NCBI GenBank assembly: GCA_963966275.1
Contig: CAWZYQ010000028.1
Coordinates: 1-33,356 of the forward strand
Source of the DNA: UBA10427 sp003500135
Lineage (GTDB): Bacteria; Bacteroidota; Bacteroidia; Cytophagales; Cyclobacteriaceae
Direction of reading: 5' to 3'
Length of the DNA stretch: 33,356 bases
The notes beneath the pieces were generated by a model. It was not told the DNA's origin and did no database searches. It saw nothing but the letters and a program-made list of their open reading frames with translations. Each line of letters starts with the position of its first letter. The stretch's first letter is position 1. Below, in pieces: positions 16,211-24,226 of this stretch. Both the position numbers and the translations under genes were made by a program.

Positions 16211-16670
16211 CTTTAATTGGCAGGATTACCAATCGCAATTATCCATATTTATTAATGTGGTAATCGCTACCATTTTGGTAGCAATAATTGGATTGGAGCG
16301 TGAAACCCGTCATAAACCAGCAGGCTTGCGCACCAATATGATCATTGGCGGAGCTACCTGTTTATTCGTTTCACTTACAGGTCCGTTGATAGATTTCCTT
16401 GAAAAAACACAGAATCCCGAATTGTTACGCATTGATCCTATTCGTGTGTTAGAGGCTATTGTGGTAGGCATTAGCTTTATCGGTGCAGGTACAATTTTAA
16501 AATCAAAGGAAGAGCATAAGGTCTTGAACTTAACCACAGCTGCCACACTTTTAATATCCGGCTGTATTGGTATCGCTGTGGCCCTTCAACAATACTACCT
16601 GGCGATAGGTATCACGGCCTTACTTTTTACCATAAATCGCATTTTAAACCGCCGGACCTACCATAAGTAA
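16203..16670 (+). CDS. MgtC/SapB family membrane protein
   Basis: 155 aa. The N-terminal MgtC membrane domain is clear: GLERETRHKPAGLRTNMIIGG (residues about 30-50), VVGISFIGAGTILKSKEEHK (about 90-109) and LNLTTAATLLISGCIGIAVA. About four to five membrane helices are visible. The C-terminal cytoplasmic ACT-like domain of Salmonella-type MgtC (about 230 aa) is absent; short versions like this are usual outside pathogens. Family roles include growth at low Mg2+ and control of the F-type ATPase, but orthology to virulence MgtC cannot be claimed. It is translationally coupled to the preceding 61-aa gene. Confidence 0.87.
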   Translation: MLDFNWQDYQSQLSIFINVVIATILVAIIGLERETRHKPAGLRTNMIIGGATCLFVSLTGPLIDFLEKTQNPELLRIDPIRVLEAIVVGISFIGAGTILKSKEEHKVLNLTTAATLLISGCIGIAVALQQYYLAIGITALLFTINRILNRRTYHK

Positions 16671-16749
16671 ACGAAAATCAGAAAAGGCGAAAAAGTACTT
16701 TTTTAATCGCTGATAACTTCTGCTATATTGCCGATTATATTTAGATCGA

Positions 16750-18034
16750 TTGGCGATTCATATCTCAAAATATTTACAAAAAAAAGCGCTGGAAAAACCA
16801 TGGAAGCAAGGTCTATACCGCACTCGATCAGGGGGTGGTCAGTGGATTTGCGTTTATGCTTCAGATATTATTAGCTGGGTGGCTGGGAATTTCAGTATTT
16901 GGGACATTCGCTATATTGAGGATCGCTGTATTGCTGAACAATGTTAATCAGGCTCTGGTCACATTTCCAATGATGACCTTGCTTACACGACAAGTCAACC
17001 CTATACAATACACTTTTGCAGTAGCCATTTTACAGGTTCTTCTTCTTCCCATATACACCTTTTTTATTTATTGCCAAAATCTTGGCCTTTCCATCATTTG
17101 ACATTGAATTAAACGACGCCACATTTTATGAATTTGGCTCCCTGGCGCTTGGATATCAGATTTATGATTTTACGAGGAAATCATACTTTTCAGACCAAAA
17201 GTTTAAAAATGCATTATTTCTTGATTTAGGCAACATTTCTATTCAGATTATAGCGCTTTTATTTCTATATATTTCGAATAGATTGGGACTGCAGAATATC
17301 CTACTGGCTTTATCCGCCTACTATGTACTATCATTTGTACTTGTTTGTTGCAAGGCATCGCTTTTAAACCTAAACGTTGTTGTCCATACTTTTCGCAAAC
17401 ATTGGCGGTTTGGTTCGTGGCTTTTAGCCACTTCCACGATACAGTGGCTCTCAGGTAATTTTGTATTCCTTTTTACCGGAAGCATTGTGGGAAATGCGGC
17501 AGTAGGCATACTGAAAATCGGTCAAAGCCTTGTTGGGGCAATTACTTTCCTTTTTCAGGTTGTAAAAATTATTTACCACAGAAAGCCAGCGATCTATCAA
17601 AAATCCGATATGGAAGGTTTATGGCCAGAGATGCAGCTAACAATGAGAAAATTGGGTGTTTTAGTCATCCTATTTGCGACTTTAATTGCGGCTTTAGCTT
17701 ATCCAATGGCCTCCTGGCTCTTTTCAGACGAAGTTGCTAATCATTATCATATGTATCAGGGATTTACCCTTTGGGCGATCTTATTTTTCCCTACATTTAT
17801 TTATCGAATAGGCTTTAGAACAATAGAAAATCCCATATTATTTTTCTAGCCTTCTCCATTCATATTATCCTTAGCGCTTTACTGTCAATTTTATTGATCC
17901 CGATTGAAGGTCTGAAAGGTGCCATATGGACAATGATTTTGGCAAAAACAGGCATGGTGGTTTTTTACGTCATTGCCTTTTACATACAGCGCAAAAGTAA
18001 TATCAATCCTGAGCGGATTTATTTATCTAAGTAA
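16750..18034 (+). pseudogene. Frameshifted polysaccharide flippase (Wzx/MATE-like) pseudogene
   Basis: Three reading frames join into one polytopic membrane protein of about 425 aa. Segment 1, from a TTG at 16750, reads MAIHISKYLQKK and shifts frame in an eight-A run (16778-16785) to RWKNHGSKVYTALDQGVVSG. The second shift falls in a six-T run (17060-17065), moving from LLLPIYTF to LFIAKILAFPSFDIELNDAT. The third falls near 17835-17849, where IENP is followed by a stop unless one base is added, restoring IIFLAFSIHIILSALLSILL and ending at TAA 18032-18034. KVYTALDQG at the start of the first helix is typical of Bacteroidota oligosaccharide flippases. Its 3' end overlaps the convergent oxidoreductase gene by 16 bp. 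Neighbouring genes are intact, which argues for genuine decay, although all three lesions lie in or next to homopolymers, where sequencing error must be excluded. Confidence 0.8.
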
Positions 18035-19122
18035 ACTGTTTGACCCGTTTCAGCGCTCTTGCGTGCCGCATCCAGTATTTCCATAACGATCATGTTATTT
18101 GGCAATGCGGAAAGATCATACGGCCCTGGTTTTATTTCACCCTGTACAACTGAGGCAAAGTAGGCAAAAGGATCGTCCAATGGCGCCTTTCGGGAGCCAT
18201 AATTGTATTTCTTTTCATCGTAACCATCATACCCTTCTGCGTAGCGAATTCTTAATTCATTGCCATTATCGACAAATATGGCCCCGGTTTCACCATACAC
18301 TTCCATGTCCTTTCTTCCGATGGGCCAGTTCCAGGAGGCCTGAACGGTAGCTTTAGCATTCTTATAACTTAAAATGATGGTAGCCTCATCCTCTACATTG
18401 GGATGATACTTCGGTTGTAGTGTTTGAGTGACGGCAGTAACCGCAATCGGTCGCTCGTTTTGCATGAACCAGGTCATTATATTCACGCCGTAACAGCCAA
18501 AGTCCATCAAGGCCCCTCCGCCATTTAATTCGGGATCCGTCAGCCACTCGAGAAATTCTTTGCCAACCCCAATCTTTTCCGGTCCCCGGTGCCCATCTCG
18601 TACAATCACTTGTGTGAGTGAACCAATTTCATTCTTCTTCAAAAAATCGATGGCAGCATGAGTAGTGGGATACCAGGTAGTTTCATAATTAGTCAATAAA
18701 TGAATGTCGTATTTCATGGCCAGTTGCTGCATTTCACTGGCCTGTGCCATATTCACTGCCAGTGGTTTTTCCACCATCACGTGAATGCCCTTTGGTGCAC
18801 ATGCCTTTACTACTTCTAAGTGTTCGAATGTAGTACCAAATGCCGTAACCGCTTCAGGTTTTTTTTCAATAAGCATCGTTTCGAGATCATCAAAAACCAG
18901 GTCTTTATCAAAGTCATATTGCGACATGAATTTTTCAACCAATGCCTTATTGGGCTCCGATATACCTACTATTTCAATATCACCACGATCTTCCCTGCCC
19001 AGTATCCAGTGTACGTGGCCATGTGTTAAGCCTGCAACACCGACTTTAAGAGGTTTTGTTTGTGCATTGATGGTATTTGTCAACATAGTCAATGTAAATA
19101 ATATGAGCAGTATCCTGATCAT
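18019..19122 (-). CDS. Exported Gfo/Idh/MocA family oxidoreductase
   Basis: 367 aa. An NAD(P)-dependent dehydrogenase-fold protein of the glucose-fructose oxidoreductase/inositol dehydrogenase family. A Sec-type signal peptide is visible (hydrophobic residues 3-15, probable cleavage after INA at 20). The Rossmann fold begins VGVAGLTHGHVHW (27-39). EKP (118-120) is the family cofactor/active-site motif, and GGGALMDFGCYGVN matches the substrate-domain region carrying the family's G/D-H-type motif; the histidine usually found there is replaced by tyrosine in CYGVN. Substrate unknown; likely a sugar or cyclitol derivative. It follows the MDR pair by 61 bp on the same strand, so the three may be one operon. 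Confidence 0.88.
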   Translation of the reverse strand: MIRILLILFTLTMLTNTINAQTKPLKVGVAGLTHGHVHWILGREDRGDIEIVGISEPNKALVEKFMSQYDFDKDLVFDDLETMLIEKKPEAVTAFGTTFEHLEVVKACAPKGIHVMVEKPLAVNMAQASEMQQLAMKYDIHLLTNYETTWYPTTHAAIDFLKKNEIGSLTQVIVRDGHRGPEKIGVGKEFLEWLTDPELNGGGALMDFGCYGVNIMTWFMQNERPIAVTAVTQTLQPKYHPNVEDEATIILSYKNAKATVQASWNWPIGRKDMEVYGETGAIFVDNGNELRIRYAEGYDGYDEKKYNYGSRKAPLDDPFAYFASVVQGEIKPGPYDLSALPNNMIVMEILDAARKSAETGQTVYLDK

Positions 19123-19183
19123 GAAACCTAATTTTTAAGGAAGCAATTTAAATAAAATCAATATAAAAGTGAGCTGACAAGTA

Positions 19184-20149
19184 TTACTTTACACGGATAA
19201 CCAGTTTGCCAATCATTTTTCCATCACCAATTCTTTGTAGCGCTTCCGGAAGTTTTTCTAAAGGATAGACCTGATCAATTATCGGCTTTAATTGTCCTTT
19301 TGTGTAAAGATCAGACAAATAGTCAAGATCTGAAGTATTGGGTTGGTGTGTAACAACAGCTATCTTTTTAGAGCCCGTCATTGAATACAAGGTGCCCATC
19401 GACAATATATTGAAAAGGCATGAAGGCTTACCTCCAACCATTGCATAGTGTCCGCCTTTTTTCAGCACTTTGGCCACCGACCTTGCACTGTGCCGTCCCA
19501 TAGGATCCAGAATTAGGTCATATTTGTCGCTGGTTTTGGTGAAATCTGTTTTGGTATAATCCAAAACATGAGTAGCGCCGAGTCTTTTCAATTGTTCAAG
19601 CTTATCACCATGATCAATGGCGGTAATATTACAGTCGTATAGTTGAGCAAGTTGTATGGCAAAAGTACCTACCCCTCCGCCGGCCCCATTGATCAAAACA
19701 TCCATGCCGTTATCAATTTTAGCTTTTAGTCCTTGTAACGCCAATAAACCAGCCTGTGGAAATGCGCAAGCCTCATCATAGGTCATTTGTTCCGGTATCA
19801 AGCTCAGTTCAGAAGTTTTGGCCCTGGCAAATTCAGCAAAGCCGCCCCAGTGGTTACCTGAAAGATCACCAAATACCCGGTCACCTACTTTATATTTTTT
19901 AACCATATTTCCCACGGATACTACTTTACCAGCAATATCGCAGCCGATTATTTGTCTTTTGGGTTTGTTCAGGCCAAATAATAATCGATAAATTTTCGGT
20001 TGTCCGCTTAACAAATCCCAATCCCATGAATTGATGGAAGCAGATCTTACTTCAACCAAAACTTCGTCTTCGTTTGGAACCGGCGCTGGTATGTCTTCCA
20101 GTTTCAATTGTTCAGGTGTGCCATAATGGCGATAGACCATTGCCTTCAT
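19184..20149 (-). CDS. NAD(P)-dependent MDR family oxidoreductase (quinone oxidoreductase-like), copy 2
   Basis: 321 aa, zinc-free medium-chain reductase. The N-terminal GroES-like domain (VLVEVRSASINSWDWDLLSG) is followed by the nucleotide-binding motif INGAGGGVGTFAIQLA (about 152-167). Asp/Gly residues (GCDIAGKV) occupy positions where zinc alcohol dehydrogenases carry their Cys and His-Glu ligands, so it belongs to the quinone oxidoreductase/enone reductase branch. It starts 3 bp after its upstream paralogue ends; the two share the MKA..Y..YG start and overall plan, pointing to an old tandem duplication. Substrate unknown, possibly reactive enones or quinones. Confidence 0.88.
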   Translation of the reverse strand: MKAMVYRHYGTPEQLKLEDIPAPVPNEDEVLVEVRSASINSWDWDLLSGQPKIYRLLFGLNKPKRQIIGCDIAGKVVSVGNMVKKYKVGDRVFGDLSGNHWGGFAEFARAKTSELSLIPEQMTYDEACAFPQAGLLALQGLKAKIDNGMDVLINGAGGGVGTFAIQLAQLYDCNITAIDHGDKLEQLKRLGATHVLDYTKTDFTKTSDKYDLILDPMGRHSARSVAKVLKKGGHYAMVGGKPSCLFNILSMGTLYSMTGSKKIAVVTHQPNTSDLDYLSDLYTKGQLKPIIDQVYPLEKLPEALQRIGDGKMIGKLVIRVK

Positions 20150-20152
20150 TGC

Positions 20153-21127
20153 TTATTCGGGTATTTGTATAACGATATGACCATTCTTGTGTCCTTCTTC
20201 CACATATTGGTGGGCTTCGGACAAATCAGATAACTTGAATTTTTTATCTATATAGGGTGAAAGATCCCCACTTGCCATTAAGGAGGTTAGGTAATCCATA
20301 TCCTCAGGCTTATATGCTGCTAAACCTGCATAAATTTTTTTACTGCTAACCATACTATACCAAATTTTCTTAAAAATAAATGGAATACCCGGATTGGCCT
20401 GAATAAAACTACCGCCTGTGCGCAGCAATTTCAAGCACTTCGTTAAGGGAGCGCGCCCTGTTACATCCAAGATAATATCATAAGTTTTGTCGGATAAAGT
20501 AAAATCTTCTTTTGTGGTGTCAATCACCTGATCTGCACCCAGTTCGTGCAAAAAGCTGGTTTTACCGGGAAGTTCAGTAGCAATAACTTGTGCCTTCCAC
20601 AATTTTGCCAGTTGTATGGCATAAGTGCCAATGCTTCCACCTGCACCGTGAATTAAGATGGTATCACCTGGCTGTATTTTAACTTTCCTGAGAAAATATA
20701 GGGCGTTTAGACCTCCTGTTGGAATAGTTGCGGCCTGTTCGAAGGAAACACCGTTCGGAATTGTAGCCATGGGGCGCTTTTCCGGTAGGCATAAATATTC
20801 AGCATAGGCGCCCAAGTTCATCTCTGTGCCTCCCAGAACTTTATCTCCCGGTTTGAAAAGTGAGACGTTTTGACCTACTTTATTGACCACACCGGCAAAT
20901 TCCTGACCCAAAATTTTAATTCTCGGTTTTAATAAGCCCATATACAACCGTAAAGGAAGCCAATAACCCGGATCGATGTCAAAGCGCCTGAGTTCACAAT
21001 CGCCTGCGGTAACGGTAGCTGCTTTTATGTGAATTCGAACCTCATCAGATTTTGGTTCCGGTTTGGGGACTTCTGAATATTTCAATACCCCGGGAGGGCC
21101 ATATTGATTATAGGTCACTGCTTTCAT
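20153..21127 (-). CDS. NAD(P)-dependent MDR family oxidoreductase (quinone oxidoreductase-like), copy 1
   Basis: 324 aa, zinc-free medium-chain reductase, first gene of the minus-strand unit. The GroES-like N-terminus (VRIHIKAATVTAGDCELRRF) precedes GQEFAGVVNKVG and the Rossmann motif IHGAGGSIGTYAIQLAK (about 154-170), which fits NADPH-preferring QOR proteins. LDVTGRAPLTKCLKLLRTGG is the usual block after the cofactor site. A 274-bp divergent gap with a perfect 14-bp palindrome separates it from the TPR genes. Tight spacing (3 bp) with the next gene implies co-translation. Confidence 0.88.
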   Translation of the reverse strand: MKAVTYNQYGPPGVLKYSEVPKPEPKSDEVRIHIKAATVTAGDCELRRFDIDPGYWLPLRLYMGLLKPRIKILGQEFAGVVNKVGQNVSLFKPGDKVLGGTEMNLGAYAEYLCLPEKRPMATIPNGVSFEQAATIPTGGLNALYFLRKVKIQPGDTILIHGAGGSIGTYAIQLAKLWKAQVIATELPGKTSFLHELGADQVIDTTKEDFTLSDKTYDIILDVTGRAPLTKCLKLLRTGGSFIQANPGIPFIFKKIWYSMVSSKKIYAGLAAYKPEDMDYLTSLMASGDLSPYIDKKFKLSDLSEAHQYVEEGHKNGHIVIQIPE

Positions 21128-21213
21128 GGATGGCGGTTGTCTTTAGGTATTTTAAATCAATTCTTTAAATATTTCGTCGCAGTATGATATCAAAATAGCA
21201 GAATTAAACGATT

Positions 21214-21227
21214 AATGACGCGTCATT
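21214..21227. promoter_or_regulatory. Perfect 14-bp palindrome, candidate operator
   Basis: AATGACGCGTCATT is perfectly self-complementary. It lies 87 bp upstream of the first MDR reductase and 175 bp upstream of the TPR gene in the divergent gap. Its GC core stands out from the AT-rich surroundings. This is a typical size for a dimeric repressor site (TetR or MarR type). No regulator gene is adjacent, so which gene it serves is inferred from distance only. Confidence 0.45.
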
Positions 21228-21276
21228 TCATTATGCGGGTAGAATCGTGTATTGATGGTGTATATGCTATTTAAAT

Positions 21277-21320
21277 GCAGTTAAAAGTAAATCTATTGTT
21301 TTTATATAGCGCTTAACTGC
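21277..21320. repeat. Inverted repeat upstream of the TPR gene pair
   Basis: GCAGTTAA (21277-21284) and TTAACTGC (21313-21320) are perfect 8-bp arms separated by 28 bp, 82-125 bp before the start of the 939-aa gene. They could be paired regulator half-sites or a long-loop hairpin. Chance is not excluded at this length. Confidence 0.35.
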
Positions 21321-21401
21321 TTATCAGATGCAGATATGATAATGTTATATTGTAAGGTAAGAATGGATTATTTATATTGAATAACCATCAATAACCTATC
21401 A

Positions 21402-24221
21402 ATGCTAGCCGATCTTCTCAAACAAACGCCTACCCAGGATATCCTTAGAGGACTAGAGAAAAAACTGTTGAAAGGTCGCAGGCAGAGGAAGATCAGAGGT
21501 TTTGTTCTGGTCGCCACACTTTTTATCAATGTGCTCATTTTGGTGGCGACCAATAAAATTGAATACATCACAAATGCCGGCAACTATATTTCACAGGCGT
21601 GGTGTTATTTGAAGTACTTTTTTGTATCCGGCCATCAAAAAGCGATAGAAAACTGCACCCCGGATATATATGCCATACTATTTTATCTGCTTTTAATCGT
21701 TTTAATAGTCGCTTTTATCCAAATATGGCGAAGTCATTTGATCCGTTTGTCAGAGGATCCCTTTCAATATACTTTTTGGGTTGAGGCATTTGAGTTTACG
21801 CATGAGCATTCTGATAAAACCAGCCCTCAAAATAGGTCTCCCGAATACAACCTCACTTCACTGCATGAAATGCTGCACCATGATCTCATTGAAAAATTAA
21901 GTGAGAGAATTGGTCGTTTATCCCTTTTGGAACTGGATCCAAATAAGCAATATGAAAATCTCAATTCCCATATTCAGGTAAAAGGCTATATTTCCCTCAG
22001 ACAGGATACGCCTGGAAACTGGATTGTACACATCCGACCAAGGATCAGGATCGGGTCTTCCGAAGCTCCTTTTAACCTGACCAACCCTATTAAGCTTCCA
22101 CTTGATATGGATCGGGAATCCATATCTTCCAGCCAATATAGTCAGGCGGTTGAATGGTTGTATTCCAGCGTTTCAACGGAGATTTATCAACAGATCAGCA
22201 AAGATCTAGATGAAAAAATCAAGCTGTTGCCTAATCGATTCCTCAAATCTGTGGCTTTATACAATGAAGCAGTGGATTTTATGGAATCCAATACCATTGA
22301 TGCCTATAACTTATCGTTACAGCTATATGAAAAAGCTTATATCAACATCAATACGTCCTACCGTTCTTTTTTTAGCCGTACCCTATGGATCAACCAATGG
22401 TCATATCATTGGGGCATGATTTCTCTTCCTTATTGGCTTATTGACAAACGTTATCACCATGTAAAAGCTCAAATCGATAATGGATATGCGTTATGCAAGG
22501 TTTACCACATGTTCTTATCGACCTATACCGGGCGCGAAGGTGATCCGCTTTTTGATTTGCCTGGTAAATTGATTAGAACGGTACAAACTTTGGTCCTCAT
22601 TCACAATTCACTTTTTCCAAAACGATATTCAATAACTCCATTTCGTCAAAAACAGGATATTTGGAAAGAATTAACTTCAGACCCGGAAATGGTCGTCAGG
22701 ATCAAGTCATCGTTAAACAAGGCATATATTAATATTCCTGAGGACAGGCTATCCAGAAGATTGACATTTCGACCCAATGAAAAATCTTTAAAAGAACAAA
22801 GAGGTATTTTATTTGAAAGCCTTATAGTGCTCACATTGGTATATATTCTTCTTTTCGCAGATTTTCAGGCCAAAACACTTATGGAATTGGCACGGGCGAT
22901 GGGTGTCCGGCAAGCGGACAGTAGTTTCTTATTCCAACTGGTTATGGCTGAACTATCGGCCAATATCGAAAAGCGGTTACATTATCTGAACCGTTCAATC
23001 CGAATGAAAAGTGATTTTGAAGTGACACAATTCAGCTTTGCAAGATGGAAAGAATTAAAAGTACGGCAGGAAGGTGTGATTACTTCTGAGCGATGCGAGG
23101 AAGTACTCAAGGAATATGAATCTGTACTTAGTATCAATCCGGGAAATATTATAGCGCTTGCTTCTCAGGCCTATTTGCATTGGCTTACGCATAATATTGA
23201 TCGCGCCGAAATATTATTTAACCGGGCAAAGGACGTCAAAACCATTATTCGGGAAACCTACATTGCACCGATTAATTACGGTCTGGCCAGATTGGCTTTG
23301 GAAAAACTAAGGTTTAACCGATGTTATGACTTATATCGGCAAGCATTATTTTCAGATCCTGCCATTGCTATTTATAGTTACTATTTTCAGGAAAAGCAAT
23401 CAAAGGGTATCTTTTACTATGATCTAATGGGGCCACAAATTCTGGAACGGTTTCAACAATTTCATGATTTCTTTAATCAGGCCGAAAAGAAAATGTCCTA
23501 CCTGTACCATGAAGATGACCTATTTGATTTAGATGCGCTTCATAAAAGCCTGTTAAAACATGAAAGTCACGGAGTGTTTGATCCAACCTGGGTAGAAGCT
23601 TTCAGATGGAAAGGACTTAGTTTGAAACGTATTTTGGCAAAATACACAGAATCTAAAGGCGCTGAAGGTGATAGTCTAAAGGAAGGCATGCTTTCATTTC
23701 TGAATTTCCCCTTTTTGAGTAATGATTATAAAATTGCGGGGAGGAAAAGCCTGAAGAGACTCCGAATGAATATTGATGATGCCATAGAGGGCATAGAACC
23801 CTACCAGGAAGGTAATTTGAGGGATTCGGAAAGCAAGCAAATATCTGACTTAGTCTGGAATGGCGTAAAAAGCTTTGTTTATAATGACTATGGAAACGCT
23901 CTGTTCAATTATTATAACCGATTTGGTAATTATCATGACCTAAAGAAAGTGATTAAAATTTACACCACTGCCCTATCAGCCGATCCAAATAACAAAGTTA
24001 TTCACTATAACCTGGCTTTTGCGCATCTTCACAGCAACAATTTACTATCCAGTTATCAACATCTTAACTATTCTCGCAAACTTGATAATACATGGATTGT
24101 CCCCATACATGACAGCGTAAGGAGATTAACAGGAGAACAGCTTAACCGTGAAGCCTCAGAAAGCATGCCGATACCAAGTAAAACCATTGATGACAGTACT
24201 ACACCACCGGAAAAGCGATAA
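21402..24221 (+). CDS. Large membrane-anchored TPR-like protein of unknown function
   Basis: 939 aa, not recognised as a named family. A short basic N-terminus (KKLLKGRRQRK) is followed by two membrane helices (about 33-51 and 88-109). The bulk after residue 110 should be cytoplasmic by the positive-inside rule. Residues about 150-250 look beta-rich (VKGYISLRQD, WIVHIRPRIRIGSS). Helical hairpins of TPR type follow: an EYESVLSINPGNIIALASQ unit near 580-600, a DLYRQALFSDPAIAIYSYY unit near 645-663, and IKIYTTALSADPNNKVIHYN near 850-869. A hydrophobic stretch at about 468-487 could be a buried helix or a third span. There is no enzymatic motif. The next gene, another TPR protein, begins 5 bp after the stop, so the two form one unit. 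Confidence 0.75.
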   Translation: MLADLLKQTPTQDILRGLEKKLLKGRRQRKIRGFVLVATLFINVLILVATNKIEYITNAGNYISQAWCYLKYFFVSGHQKAIENCTPDIYAILFYLLLIVLIVAFIQIWRSHLIRLSEDPFQYTFWVEAFEFTHEHSDKTSPQNRSPEYNLTSLHEMLHHDLIEKLSERIGRLSLLELDPNKQYENLNSHIQVKGYISLRQDTPGNWIVHIRPRIRIGSSEAPFNLTNPIKLPLDMDRESISSSQYSQAVEWLYSSVSTEIYQQISKDLDEKIKLLPNRFLKSVALYNEAVDFMESNTIDAYNLSLQLYEKAYININTSYRSFFSRTLWINQWSYHWGMISLPYWLIDKRYHHVKAQIDNGYALCKVYHMFLSTYTGREGDPLFDLPGKLIRTVQTLVLIHNSLFPKRYSITPFRQKQDIWKELTSDPEMVVRIKSSLNKAYINIPEDRLSRRLTFRPNEKSLKEQRGILFESLIVLTLVYILLFADFQAKTLMELARAMGVRQADSSFLFQLVMAELSANIEKRLHYLNRSIRMKSDFEVTQFSFARWKELKVRQEGVITSERCEEVLKEYESVLSINPGNIIALASQAYLHWLTHNIDRAEILFNRAKDVKTIIRETYIAPINYGLARLALEKLRFNRCYDLYRQALFSDPAIAIYSYYFQEKQSKGIFYYDLMGPQILERFQQFHDFFNQAEKKMSYLYHEDDLFDLDALHKSLLKHESHGVFDPTWVEAFRWKGLSLKRILAKYTESKGAEGDSLKEGMLSFLNFPFLSNDYKIAGRKSLKRLRMNIDDAIEGIEPYQEGNLRDSESKQISDLVWNGVKSFVYNDYGNALFNYYNRFGNYHDLKKVIKIYTTALSADPNNKVIHYNLAFAHLHSNNLLSSYQHLNYSRKLDNTWIVPIHDSVRRLTGEQLNREASESMPIPSKTIDDSTTPPEKR

Positions 24222-24226
24222 AAAAG

